A stretch of 64,000 nucleotides of DNA from contig NZ_JAGYIU010000004.1 of assembly GCF_018402495.1 (NCBI RefSeq), forward strand, positions 186,001 to 250,000, read 5' to 3'. The translations under genes were made by a program, and so were the position numbers. The DNA comes from Pseudoalteromonas sp. Lineage in GTDB: Bacteria; Pseudomonadota; Gammaproteobacteria; Enterobacterales; Alteromonadaceae. The notes under the pieces are model-generated. The model searched no databases, had not been told where the DNA came from, and worked only from the letters and a program-made list of their open reading frames with translations. Shown in pieces: positions 37,340 to 47,847 of this stretch (positions are counted from its first letter, which is position 1; each line of letters opens with the position of its first letter).

Positions 37340-37597
37340 ATGGCACATAAAAAAGCAGCTGGTAGTACTCGTAACGGACGCGATTCAGAAAGCAAACGCC
37401 TAGGTGTTAAGCGTTTTGGTGGCGAATCAGTTCTAGCGGGTAGCATCATTGTTCGTCAGCGTGGAACTCGTTTTCACCCAGGCGCAAACGTAGGTATCGG
37501 TAAAGACCACACTATCTTCGCAAAAGCAGATGGTAAAGTTCAGTTTGAACAAAAAGGTCCTTTAAACCGTAAATACGTAACTATCGTAGCTGAGTAA
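37340..37597 (+). CDS. rpmA: 50S ribosomal protein L27
   Basis: 85 residues, [22 protein letters not shown] start with the N-terminal tail that reaches the peptidyl transferase centre, and [12 protein letters not shown]. Second gene of the L21-L27 operon. Confidence 0.99.
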   Translation: MAHKKAAGSTRNGRDSESKRLGVKRFGGESVLAGSIIVRQRGTRFHPGANVGIGKDHTIFAKADGKVQFEQKGPLNRKYVTIVAE

Positions 37598-37611
37598 TCA
37601 GTAAGGTAGTT

Positions 37612-37644
37612 AAAAAACCCCGCCTTTGCGGGGTTTTTTGTTTT
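37612..37644 (+). terminator. Terminator after rpmA
   Basis: AAAAAACCCCGC / GCGGGGTTTTTT with a four-base loop and T-run. Confidence 0.93.
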
Positions 37645-37745
37645 AAGCATGTTTAAATATATACCCAAGTGTTTTTATGCTCAGTGTGCTCTATGGGCCA
37701 CTTAGGTATATAATAGAGTTATTAACAAGCCAATCCCTAAAGTGA

Positions 37746-38903
<1,158 letters not shown>

Positions 38904-38977
38904 TGATCATTATGTGTATTTAAAAGGAGCTAATGCTCCTTTTTATTTGATTAATAATAAAGTTTTGGGTGTTTAGT

Positions 38978-39469
38978 GTGATAATTTCAATGATTGCAGC
39001 AATGGCAAATAACCGTGTCATTGGCCTAGATAATAAAATGCCATGGCATTTGCCTGGTGATCTTCAGCACTTTAAAAAAGTAACCTCTGGTAAGCCTGTT
39101 ATCATGGGACGCAAAACATTTGAATCGATAGGGCGGCCTTTACCTGGGCGTCGTAATATTATTATTACTCGCAATACTGAATATCAAGCACCTGGAATTG
39201 AAACTGTGGCAACACCAGCAGCGGCACTTGAGCTTGTTAATGATGTTGCAGAGGTGATGATTATTGGTGGCGGAAACATCTATCAGCAGTTTTTAGCGCA
39301 GGCACAGCGCCTGTATTTAACCTTTATTGACCTAGATGTTGAGGGGGATACACAATTTCCTGATTACCTAAGTGTCGCAAATTGGCAAGTTGACAATGAA
39401 ATGTTGATGATGCCTGATGAAAAAAATAAATATAGTTATAAATTCGTAACTTTGAATAAAGTTTATTAA
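38978..39469 (+). CDS. folA: Dihydrofolate reductase
   Basis: NADPH-dependent reduction of dihydrofolate; target of trimethoprim. Start taken as GTG 38978, giving MIISMIAAMANNRVIG that aligns with the E. coli start and has GGG eight bases upstream; GTG 38969 is the alternative. Motifs NKMPWHLPGDLQHFK, GRKTFESIGRPLPGR and MIIGGGNIY. 163 residues. Confidence 0.96.
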   Translation: MIISMIAAMANNRVIGLDNKMPWHLPGDLQHFKKVTSGKPVIMGRKTFESIGRPLPGRRNIIITRNTEYQAPGIETVATPAAALELVNDVAEVMIIGGGNIYQQFLAQAQRLYLTFIDLDVEGDTQFPDYLSVANWQVDNEMLMMPDEKNKYSYKFVTLNKVY

Positions 39470-39551
39470 CATTATTGCGAAAATCTGAGCATGTTGGTAG
39501 AATATTAAACATTGAATTACGAAAAAAGTACCAATACAGGGTGTCCAATCA

Positions 39552-39926
39552 ATGATTAAATTACCGAAGCTAGTTGTAATTGCTGCTATTGCAGCGGGTT
39601 CGTTTGCTTATACTGCGCCTGCAAACGCTAATGAGCAGTTAGCTATTTCTATCTGTGAATATACTGCTGCAGACGATAAAAGTCGTTTACGAAATACCTT
39701 AAAAAGTTCACGTGTGAAATTACGTAATATTTACGATGCAATTCTTTGTAATGGTAACAACTTATTACGTCATGCTGTTGCAAGTAATGCGGTTGATACT
39801 GGTGAGTTCATTGTTAAAAACTTATCAAAAAGCTCACTTGAAGATGGCGCAGATATCGCATGGGCTGAGGCAAATCATGCCGGTTCTGCTTTAATCCCTA
39901 TTATTAAAGATCGCGCAGGCCTGTAA
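39552..39926 (+). CDS. Small secreted protein, DUF3718-like
   Basis: 124 residues with a signal peptide (cut after ANA, about residue 26). The mature part has two cysteines (ISICEYTA and AILCNGNNLL) that could pair, and a helical body DDKSRLRNTLKSSRVKLRNIYDAI. It resembles the DUF3718 proteins common in Alteromonadales; recognition is by eye. Function unknown. Own terminator follows. Confidence 0.75.
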   Translation: MIKLPKLVVIAAIAAGSFAYTAPANANEQLAISICEYTAADDKSRLRNTLKSSRVKLRNIYDAILCNGNNLLRHAVASNAVDTGEFIVKNLSKSSLEDGADIAWAEANHAGSALIPIIKDRAGL

Positions 39927-39940
39927 ATAAAAGCCTAATT

Positions 39941-39969
39941 AAAAAACCGCGTTTAAACGCGGTTTTTTG
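39941..39969 (+). terminator. Terminator after the DUF3718-like gene
   Basis: AAAAAACCGCG / CGCGGTTTTTT hairpin with T-run. Confidence 0.92.
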
Positions 39970-40100
39970 CTATATAAAACGGCCTTTTATCTGGCTCTTA
40001 ACCACTTCTAAATACACCTGAGTATTTCCTCTAATTAAATCTTTCACATAAAAATGTCATAAAAATTCAATATTATATAAGCAATGTTATTTTTTGAGAT

Positions 40101-42047
40101 ATGTTTATGCGTGTATCATTCTTTACCCGTCTTTTAGCAATTTTATTAACCTTAGCCAGTGTGCTGTTAGCCGCTACTTTATTATGGGCAAGCCATACAT
40201 TGCTAAAAATTCAACAACAAGACATTGCTTATAGCCAATTAAAAAATACTATCATGGTTGATCTTGCAGGGCTATTAGAGGACTATTTAGCGCAGGGCGA
40301 TAGCCAATACTTAACACAATCGTCAACCTTGATTGAGAAACTTAAAACGCAACAGTTAAATGTGCTTCCTTCTGAATTAGAAACTCAACTTTCAACACAG
40401 TTACTTTTATTAAATAAAGACATCAACGGTAAATACCGAGCACTAGGCAAACTCGCAGGTAACGAAACTGCGCTATTAGATAATGCGCTTAGGCAAATGG
40501 CGGGCTCAGCGTCATCGCTTATCAATTATGTACAAAAAGCATCAACTCAAGGTAGCCATGCTCTAAGCTACAACAAGTTGGCGAGTGACTATTACAGTGA
40601 AGTGGTTAATTTATCTTTATCGACCTATCAACTGCTAAATGATTACCAGCCTGAAGTTGAAAAAAATTTACAACAAAGCGTAAAAAATCTTAATTTACTT
40701 GCAACAAAAATTGAACAGCTGCCTAATTTAGGAGTTATGACAGAAGTTGATGAATTTGCGTTATTTGCAGATGAGGAGCCAGAAGATCTTGCAACTGATA
40801 TAAAGGCGGAGTTAATTAGTTGGCCTAACCGTTATTTACGTGATTTAAGCAGTACGTTATCGCAAGCTAAGCAGCGTCGCTCAGGAACGAATGATTTACG
40901 TGAACAAATTAGTCTTTTATCTAAAACAGTGATTAAGGCGGAGCAAACATTAAAAGCGCAACAAGATACGGTAAAGCAACAAGTATTTTGGTTATTTGGA
41001 ATTGCAATAGGTGGTTTAGTAATATTAGCTTTTGGTGTTTATTGGGCTCAACGTAAACAGGTTTTACAGCCTTTACGGGGTCTGCGAGACGGGTTTGCAT
41101 TTTTAATCGAAAGTAATGAGTTAAAAAATATTACAGTAAACAACCCTAAAACAGAGGTTGGTGAAATAGCGCAGTATTTTAACCAGTTAATTGAGCGTCA
41201 ACGTTTAGAGGCGCAAGAAAGAGCAAATATGCTTAGTGTTGTTAGTGATTTTATGCAGCAAATGAGTGGGCACTTAGAAGAAATAGGTGCAAAGAGCACA
41301 ACTAGCTACGAGCAAGTTGTTAAAAACGAAAGCTTACTAGTAAACATTCAACAAATAGGTGAGCAAGTTAATCATGTTAACTCTCAAGCTGCTAATAATG
41401 CTCAAAATACCTATGAAGCAATGCAGCAAAGTGTGGGTTTTGCTAAAAGTATGCTTAATGCGAGTTCTGATACGCAACAACGTATTGAACAAGGGATGCA
41501 CAGTGTTCAAGAATTGCTCAGCGGCGTACAAGGGGTGAGCAATATAATAACGGTTATTCGCACTATTGCCGAGCAAACTAATTTATTAGCACTCAATGCC
41601 GCAATTGAATCTGCAAGAGCTGGTGAGCAAGGACGAGGTTTTGCTGTGGTTGCGGATGAAGTACGACAATTAGCTATGCAAACTCAAGGGTCATTAAAAG
41701 AGATAAACGAACAGTTGGCTCTATTAAGTGAAAATTCTCAAGTTGTGTACTCACAAATTAACGCGCTGACTGAAGACGCTCAGTTACAAACCGACAATGC
41801 TCAAGAACTTCAAGCAAACTCTGAAGGGGTGGCTAGTAATGCTCAGCAGGCAAATAAAGTGGCTGTTGAAGCGATGGAGCTTGCAAAGCAGCAAAGCGAC
41901 TTACTGAATAACTTTACTCAATCAATGCATAATATGAAAAACCAAGTAAATGAATCGAGCGAGCTGGTTTCAGATATACGTTCGCAATTAGCACTGCAGA
42001 TGATATCAATTAAAGAAGGTTTAGGTTTAAATAACAATAATGATTAA
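40101..42047 (+). CDS. Methyl-accepting chemotaxis protein
   Basis: 648 residues. TM1 about 8-30, a long helical periplasmic domain (about 31-294) with no recognised ligand fold, TM2 about 295-315, a HAMP-like region and the signalling domain with tip [20 protein letters not shown] (about 488-510). No CheR tether pentapeptide at the C-terminus. Single gene; ligand unknown. Confidence 0.94.
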   Translation: MFMRVSFFTRLLAILLTLASVLLAATLLWASHTLLKIQQQDIAYSQLKNTIMVDLAGLLEDYLAQGDSQYLTQSSTLIEKLKTQQLNVLPSELETQLSTQLLLLNKDINGKYRALGKLAGNETALLDNALRQMAGSASSLINYVQKASTQGSHALSYNKLASDYYSEVVNLSLSTYQLLNDYQPEVEKNLQQSVKNLNLLATKIEQLPNLGVMTEVDEFALFADEEPEDLATDIKAELISWPNRYLRDLSSTLSQAKQRRSGTNDLREQISLLSKTVIKAEQTLKAQQDTVKQQVFWLFGIAIGGLVILAFGVYWAQRKQVLQPLRGLRDGFAFLIESNELKNITVNNPKTEVGEIAQYFNQLIERQRLEAQERANMLSVVSDFMQQMSGHLEEIGAKSTTSYEQVVKNESLLVNIQQIGEQVNHVNSQAANNAQNTYEAMQQSVGFAKSMLNASSDTQQRIEQGMHSVQELLSGVQGVSNIITVIRTIAEQTNLLALNAAIESARAGEQGRGFAVVADEVRQLAMQTQGSLKEINEQLALLSENSQVVYSQINALTEDAQLQTDNAQELQANSEGVASNAQQANKVAVEAMELAKQQSDLLNNFTQSMHNMKNQVNESSELVSDIRSQLALQMISIKEGLGLNNNND

Positions 42048-42105
42048 GACGAATGAAATATTTATCTGTATGCTAAAAGGCAACCTAATTACCTAAGGAA
42101 TTAAT

Positions 42106-42579
42106 ATGATAGAACAAGGTCATACATTACCCGCTATTAGTTTGACTCAGCTGACTGATGACGGCATGAAAACACTAAAAAATGATGTGCTATTTGCGAA
42201 TAAAAAAATTGTTTTATTTGCAGTCCCAGGGGCATTTACACCCACGTGCTCTAACGCTCATTTACCTGGGTATATTAGCTTGGCTGATAAAATTAAAGCC
42301 AAGGGGGTTGACGCTATTTACTGTGTTTCGGTCAATGATGCATTTGTTATGAAAGCATGGGGTGAGTCACAAAATGCAGAGCATATAGACATGCTTGCAG
42401 ATGGCGATGCTAGTTTTACCTGTGCTTTAGGGCTTGAAAAAGATACTGCAGGCTTTGGGGGAGTACGCTCGAAACGTTACGCTATGGTTGTTGATAATGG
42501 TGTTGTTACAGATCTGTTTATAGAACAAGATAAAGAATTTGTTATAAGTAGTGCTGAGGCTGTATTAGCAAAGCTTTAA
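42106..42579 (+). CDS. Peroxiredoxin, Prx5 family
   Basis: 157 residues. Thiol peroxidase: peroxidatic cysteine in PGAFTPTCS, a second cysteine in FTCALGL as candidate resolving residue, FGGVRSKRYAMVVDNG. Reduces hydroperoxides with thioredoxin or glutaredoxin. No glutaredoxin domain is fused. RBS AAGGAA. Confidence 0.94.
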   Translation: MIEQGHTLPAISLTQLTDDGMKTLKNDVLFANKKIVLFAVPGAFTPTCSNAHLPGYISLADKIKAKGVDAIYCVSVNDAFVMKAWGESQNAEHIDMLADGDASFTCALGLEKDTAGFGGVRSKRYAMVVDNGVVTDLFIEQDKEFVISSAEAVLAKL

Positions 42580-42605
42580 CAGTATGCTTTTTAATTAAGA
42601 AGAAT

Positions 42606-42637
42606 AAAAAAGCCGATACAAATGTATCGGCTTTATA
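42606..42637. terminator. Bidirectional terminator between prx and the S8 protease gene
   Basis: AAAGCCGATACA / TGTATCGGCTTT arms with a two-base loop between convergent genes. Confidence 0.85.
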
Positions 42638-42652
42638 TAAAGAGAGATCGTA

Positions 42653-44776
42653 TTATGGCTGGTATTGAGCGCTTAGAGTTAAACCAGAAAAGGTCTGATA
42701 CGCATTAACACTTAAGTGCCATATTCCTGCTTGAGGATTGCTAAACGTACAGGTTTCGGCATTACCATTTTTGTATGGACGGCAGTCATAGCTTGAGCTT
42801 GTTGGCTGACTACCAAATTTCACAAATAAGTCTGCATCCCCAGAACCACCTGAAGTCGTTACAGTAAAGCTTGCCATACCTGCAGGTACATCTAATGTGA
42901 AATGTTTCCACTGGCCAGCACTTGCTGAAATATCAGACACAGTACCACCACCTGCTTGCGGTGTGCCATCACCTGCTCCACCTCCTGTGATGTTACCGAC
43001 TAAACTAACCCCACTATAGGCTGAATAACCGCGTAGCATGACATGATAAGTACCTGCCGCTGGGTTATCGATAGAACACTCTTCACTGTTACCGCCTTTA
43101 TATGGACGACAATCATATGTGTTTGTGGTTGGTTTACTGCCTGCACGTACATACAAGTCAGCATCACCTGTGCCCCCACTCATTGTGAAAGTAACATTTG
43201 TTGCACCACTGGGTACTGTCATAGTGTAAAAATCTTGTGCACTTGCCGCACCGCTTAATCCTGTTTTAGCTTGTCCATCAACAAGCTCATTATCACCGGT
43301 TGTGGGTGGTGTACCACCAGATGCTGCAGCAACAGCAGCTGCGGCATCAACAATGCCTGTTCCACAATTATTACACGTTGCTGGAAATGAGCGAGTGGTT
43401 GTTTTTAAAATACTTTCTATTTCATCAGGGGTTGCATTTGGTTTTGCTTGCTTGATCAGTGCTGCTACACCTGCAACGTGAGGAGCCGCCATTGAAGTGC
43501 CTTGTGAAAAGCCATAGCTATCACTTGATGGCGTTGTTGAACCTGCATTATAAGTTGATAAAACACCCTCAGAATCATTGGCAAAACTTTGTGCACCCCC
43601 GGGTGCAGCTACATCAATATTATTACCATAGTTTGAGTAATAAGCACGGCCACCGTCACGGCCTACGGAGGCAACATTTATCACGCCATTACAATTACCA
43701 GGGTTATAATTTGCAGAGTTATCATTACTATTGCCTGCTGCAATCACAATAGCAGCCCCATTATTACGTGCTTGATTTATAGCGTTTTGTGTCGTTGAGC
43801 TGCATGATCCGCTCCCCCCTAAACTCATATTAATCACATCAGCAGGATTTGGGTTGCTCGGTACACCTGATACATTACCACCTGCAGCCCAAATAATACC
43901 GTCAGCAATATCTGAGGTTAAACCGCCACATTTACCCAATACACGTACAGGTACTACTTTGGCGTCATAAGCAACACCAGCAACGCCTTCGCCATTGTTT
44001 GTTACGGCAGCGATAGTGCCCGCAACGTGAGTGCCATGCCAACTAGAGCCTTGTGCAGGGTTATTACCACATTCACCGGCTGCAACCGCATCGCCAGGAT
44101 CGCGAGCATCGCTGTCGCGTCCATCGCCGTCATTAGCAACGGATAGATTAGAGATCATATCGTAGCCTGGTAAAATATTAGCATTTAAATCAACGTGCGG
44201 GCGGTAGCCTGTATCAAGCACCGCAACAACGACACCGTTGCCTGTTGCCGTATCCCACGCAGTGGGTAAATTAAGTCCACCCGCTTGCTCATAGTAATGC
44301 CACTGGTCGCCATAACGCGGATCATTTGGTGTGGCAAATGGCTTTAACATTTGATCGACTTCAATATATTCAACATTGCCTGAATTAACTATATCTTGCA
44401 TAAACTGTTGAGCTTCTTCAGCGCTAAGTTTTTTGTCGGCACGCATTACGTGGTGATTATTTAATGCCATAGCACGCACATATTTTGCTTTCACTTTTCC
44501 TTTTTTTGAGGTGAAGTTTTTTACGAAGTTTTGTGCTTTTTTATTCATCACTGCCGGTGACACATCAGCAGTAGAAGTGCTCATGGTCGCGTTATTATTT
44601 TTATATTTGATAATAAATTGAGTTTCAAAGCCACCTTGATTTTGTAACTTAGCTGAGGTTTCTGCCATTGAAGGAGCAATTGCTTGCACTGGGTTTGCCA
44701 TGCTTGAGCTGGCAGCAAATAGTGTACTTATTGTTAGCGCAACAGCGCCTTTTTTAAATAAATTATTAGAAGTCAT
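42653..44776 (-). CDS. Secreted subtilisin-like serine protease (S8) with two PPC domains
   Basis: 707 residues from the ATG at 44776 (MTSNNLFKKG, AAGGG upstream); the track start adds 17 residues before the signal peptide. Order: signal peptide to about 28, I9-type propeptide (about 50-145), peptidase domain with catalytic Asp188 (AVLDTGYRPH), His247 (HGTHVAGT) and Ser428 (GTSMAAPHVAGVAAL), then two PPC domains (about 500-590 and 615-707), each with SGG(T/S)GDADL(Y/F)V and a CRPYK...C loop. Probably exported by type II secretion, with the PPC domains removed or aiding sorting. Confidence 0.95.
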   Translation of the reverse strand: MTSNNLFKKGAVALTISTLFAASSSMANPVQAIAPSMAETSAKLQNQGGFETQFIIKYKNNNATMSTSTADVSPAVMNKKAQNFVKNFTSKKGKVKAKYVRAMALNNHHVMRADKKLSAEEAQQFMQDIVNSGNVEYIEVDQMLKPFATPNDPRYGDQWHYYEQAGGLNLPTAWDTATGNGVVVAVLDTGYRPHVDLNANILPGYDMISNLSVANDGDGRDSDARDPGDAVAAGECGNNPAQGSSWHGTHVAGTIAAVTNNGEGVAGVAYDAKVVPVRVLGKCGGLTSDIADGIIWAAGGNVSGVPSNPNPADVINMSLGGSGSCSSTTQNAINQARNNGAAIVIAAGNSNDNSANYNPGNCNGVINVASVGRDGGRAYYSNYGNNIDVAAPGGAQSFANDSEGVLSTYNAGSTTPSSDSYGFSQGTSMAAPHVAGVAALIKQAKPNATPDEIESILKTTTRSFPATCNNCGTGIVDAAAAVAAASGGTPPTTGDNELVDGQAKTGLSGAASAQDFYTMTVPSGATNVTFTMSGGTGDADLYVRAGSKPTTNTYDCRPYKGGNSEECSIDNPAAGTYHVMLRGYSAYSGVSLVGNITGGGAGDGTPQAGGGTVSDISASAGQWKHFTLDVPAGMASFTVTTSGGSGDADLFVKFGSQPTSSSYDCRPYKNGNAETCTFSNPQAGIWHLSVNAYQTFSGLTLSAQYQP

Positions 44777-45096
44777 AATTACCCTTAGTTTTATTATTAT
44801 TTGTGAAAACTCACAAAGCGGGTACAAAGGTAAATGATCTGTTAACTATTTTGAAATATTAAATATATATGTACCTCTTTCATTTAGTTATAACCGCGTA
44901 TTTAGTGTGTTTACAGTGATATTTTAATTGTTTTGTATTTACTTTTTTGTTTTTAACCACCTTAATGGGTTGTTTTTTTTGGGTTGTTGTTTTTCTATTA
45001 TTTAATCTTTATTGAAAAATTAAAAACAATTAAGTAGCTATCTTGTTGTTATTGAAACTTTGTTATAATTGGCAAAAGTTTTAAAGAGATAACTAA
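44777..45096. other. Divergent promoter region, S8 protease and flavoprotein
   Basis: AT-rich, no ORF or repeat array. A TATAAT at 45064-45069 is a candidate -10 for the flavoprotein gene, 28 bases before its ATG. Confidence 0.4.
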
Positions 45097-46281
45097 ATGA
45101 CTCACGTTGATGTGATAGTGATCGGTGCCGGGGCGGCTGGTTTAATGTGTGCAGCGCAAGCAGGGTATCGTGGCCGAAGCGTAACAGTTCTTGATATGGG
45201 GAAAAAACCAGGGCGCAAGATTTTAATTAGTGGTGGCGGACGTTGTAATTTTACCAACGAAAACGCAAGCCCTAGTAATTATTTATGTTCGAACCCTCAT
45301 TTTGTAAAATCGTGCTTAAGTCGTTATACGCAGCATGACTTTGTAGAGCTTGTAGAACGACATGGTTTGGCGTATCACCATAAAACATTGGGGCAATTAT
45401 TTTGTGATAATAGCGCACAAGACATTGTAGATATTTTACTAACTGAGTGTGAGTGGGCAGGCGTTACTATTAAACTGCGCAATGAAGTGTTAAATGTCGC
45501 TAAAACAGCCACCGGCTATAGTGTCACAACAGAACAAGAAACATTTACTTGTGAGTCGCTTGTGGTTGCATCGGGTGGGTTAACCATGCCTAAACTTGGC
45601 GCTACGCCAATAGGTTATAAAATTGCAGAGCAATTTGGTTTAAAAGTATTGCCGACGATGGCTGCTTTGGTTCCCTTTACCTTACATCAGCACGATAAAG
45701 ACCGTTTTGAAGGGCTTTCGGGTATTAGTATTCCTTGTGAAGTGACCAGCGAAGATGGCACTGTATTTAAAGAAAATATTTTATTTACCCATCGAGGGCT
45801 ATCTGGGCCTGCTATATTGCAAATAAGCTCATTTTGGCGAGCAGGTCAGGTAGTCACAATCAATTTATTGCCTGAACTAGATTTAAAGCAACAGCTGGCT
45901 GATTGGCGAGAAACGCAAGCGCAAAAATCGTTGAAAAATAGCCTCGCGACTATTCTTCCTAAGCGCTTTGTAGAAATACTTCACGCCAGTAACGCCATTC
46001 CCGATTGTAATATTAATCAACTTACGCATGGTCAAATAGATGCACTGGCTGATTATATTCATGCGTGGCAAATTAAACCCAATGGTACTGAAGGTTATAG
46101 AACCGCAGAGGTTACTCTAGGCGGAGTCGATACCGACGAGTTAAGCTCAAAAACATTTGAGGCTAAAAAAGCCAAAGGCCTCTATTTTATTGGCGAAGTA
46201 ACCGATGTAACAGGTTGGTTAGGAGGCTATAATTTTCAATACGCGTGGAGCTGTGGATTTGCCGCAGGGCAGTATGTTTAA
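45097..46281 (+). CDS. HI0933/YhiN-family flavoprotein
   Basis: 394 residues. FAD-binding motif VIGAGAAGLMCAAQAG at the N-terminus, KPGRKILISGGGRCNFTN, ASGGLTMPKLGATPIGY, and the C-terminal YFIGEVTDVTGWLGGYNFQYAWSCG. Conserved NAD(P)/FAD-dependent oxidoreductase family; physiological substrate not established. Confidence 0.93.
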   Translation: MTHVDVIVIGAGAAGLMCAAQAGYRGRSVTVLDMGKKPGRKILISGGGRCNFTNENASPSNYLCSNPHFVKSCLSRYTQHDFVELVERHGLAYHHKTLGQLFCDNSAQDIVDILLTECEWAGVTIKLRNEVLNVAKTATGYSVTTEQETFTCESLVVASGGLTMPKLGATPIGYKIAEQFGLKVLPTMAALVPFTLHQHDKDRFEGLSGISIPCEVTSEDGTVFKENILFTHRGLSGPAILQISSFWRAGQVVTINLLPELDLKQQLADWRETQAQKSLKNSLATILPKRFVEILHASNAIPDCNINQLTHGQIDALADYIHAWQIKPNGTEGYRTAEVTLGGVDTDELSSKTFEAKKAKGLYFIGEVTDVTGWLGGYNFQYAWSCGFAAGQYV

Positions 46282-46293
46282 TGTTGTGTATTA

Positions 46294-46455
46294 ACACCAA
46301 TTCGCAGTGATACTTAATCATTTTAAGGGGATAAATCAGCCGCTGGCTGCGTTAAAAATTGCTCATTTAGAACAACTAAATAACGACATTTTTACTTTGC
46401 TATTGGCACAATTTTCCTTCCTTAAAATAGCTCACTTAATTGAGCGAATTGCTAT
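46294..46455 (+). repeat. 160-bp palindromic interspersed element, copy 1
   Basis: Begins ACACCAATTCGC and ends GAGCGAATTGCTAT; internal landmarks ACTTAATCAT, CTGCGTTAAAAAT, CATTTAGAAcaACTAAAT and AAAATAGCTCACTTAATT. The same order recurs at 57252. Nested inverted repeats run through its length. It fills the gap between two convergent genes. Confidence 0.85.
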
Positions 46456-46507
46456 AAATAAAAATTATTGAGCTATTTATCCACAATGAAAAATGATCAC
46501 TCCTTAG

Positions 46508-47596
46508 CTATATAGAAGCTAGGGAGGTATTACTAATGCAATTATTATCATTAACAAAAACGGCATTTCGACCGCTATTTTTAGCTCTGTATAGCGCCTG
46601 ATCGACTCTCTCTAAGTTGTTTGTAACTGAGTCGCTTGGGTTGATAACTGTTACCCCTATACTTATGCTTAATTTAATATTTGTGACAGGGTGGGTAAAA
46701 ATATACTCTCTTAATTTATTTGCTTGCGTTATTGCCTCCGTTAACGAGGTATTTGGTAAAATAACCGTAAACTCTTCTCCCCCCCAACGTGCAATTAATG
46801 AGTGGTTGGGCATGCTACTTTTAATCAGTTTAGCAAACTCAGCTAACACTTTATCACCGACTAAATGACCATAGGCGTCGTTTATTTTCTTAAAGTGATC
46901 AATATCACAAATAAATAAGCAGTTTGTGGTTTTTGTTTCTTTGCTGCTGGTAATGACTTGCGACAATGCATAATCAAATTTTTGCCTATTATAAAGCCCT
47001 GTGAGTTTATCTGTTTCAGCGAGATGTTGAATCTCTATATTACGGGTTGTTAAATGCGCATATGCAGAAAAACGTGTTTTTTCATAAAATCTGAAAATTA
47101 AGATATGGGCAATGCTGACCTCAATGATGTTAAATAAAGAGCCCAGCCCTATAGTGACGGTTAGCTGTTGTTGCTTATAAGTTAGGTAAGCACAAATACA
47201 AAAAGCAATGGCGCTAAAAATGCTCCCCCAATTTCTACCCACTAAAAAAAACGCAAAAGGGGGAATAAGTGTTGCCCAAAATAAAGAGTGAGCAAGGCCA
47301 CCTACAGAGATAACAAATGTCATTATTAAACTAACGACCATAAATGTAACTGCCCATGCCGCAGCACTGACATTTGCAGTTTTACTAAACCAGCCATAAA
47401 TAGCTAATGATATAACTAAGCCTAATGCATCAATGGCGGCAATATCGTAACTGTGAAAGTAGAACAGGTTGAGCAGGGTTAAAACTAAAAAGTAGCAGGT
47501 TGCCGTTAATAATGAATGAGCAATTAAGCGTGTGCGCCAAAAGTCTTTATGATCTTTTGGATACTGTGGTAGTCCTTTGTACCAAAAATCTAGCAT
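46508..47596 (-). CDS. Membrane diguanylate cyclase (GGDEF)
   Basis: 362 residues. About six TM segments in the first 175 residues with no known sensory family, then a GGDEF domain: AETDKLTGLYNR, FICDIDHFKKINDAYGH, catalytic RWGGEEF and SISIGV. The product-inhibition RxxD site expected just upstream of the motif is not present (MPNHSLIAR). Makes cyclic di-GMP. Monocistronic. Confidence 0.93.
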   Translation of the reverse strand: MLDFWYKGLPQYPKDHKDFWRTRLIAHSLLTATCYFLVLTLLNLFYFHSYDIAAIDALGLVISLAIYGWFSKTANVSAAAWAVTFMVVSLIMTFVISVGGLAHSLFWATLIPPFAFFLVGRNWGSIFSAIAFCICAYLTYKQQQLTVTIGLGSLFNIIEVSIAHILIFRFYEKTRFSAYAHLTTRNIEIQHLAETDKLTGLYNRQKFDYALSQVITSSKETKTTNCLFICDIDHFKKINDAYGHLVGDKVLAEFAKLIKSSMPNHSLIARWGGEEFTVILPNTSLTEAITQANKLREYIFTHPVTNIKLSISIGVTVINPSDSVTNNLERVDQALYRAKNSGRNAVFVNDNNCISNTSLASI

Positions 47597-47792
47597 GCTC
47601 TACTTCTCTTAGACTGTGTCTTTTTTATTGACTGATTATTACTCATAACCCGCTCATATAAAAGTACCGAGTAAATAACTACAAAAATAAAGGGTTATCT
47701 AGCTTGCGCTATTTTTGTGTTCAAACGGCAGCTCAATGTTTGCTATGAAGATTTTGGTTTAAGTTGTGGTTGGTAAATTATTTGATGTTAAA

Positions 47793-47835
47793 AGCTAAAA
47801 ACCCCATAGCCTATCAGTGTATAGGGTTTTTAGCT
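47793..47835 (-). terminator. Terminator after the S9 peptidase gene
   Basis: AGCTAAAAACCC / GGGTTTTTAGCT arms around an imperfect stem; A- and T-runs flank it. Confidence 0.75.
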
Positions 47836-47847
47836 TCAAGAGAGGAG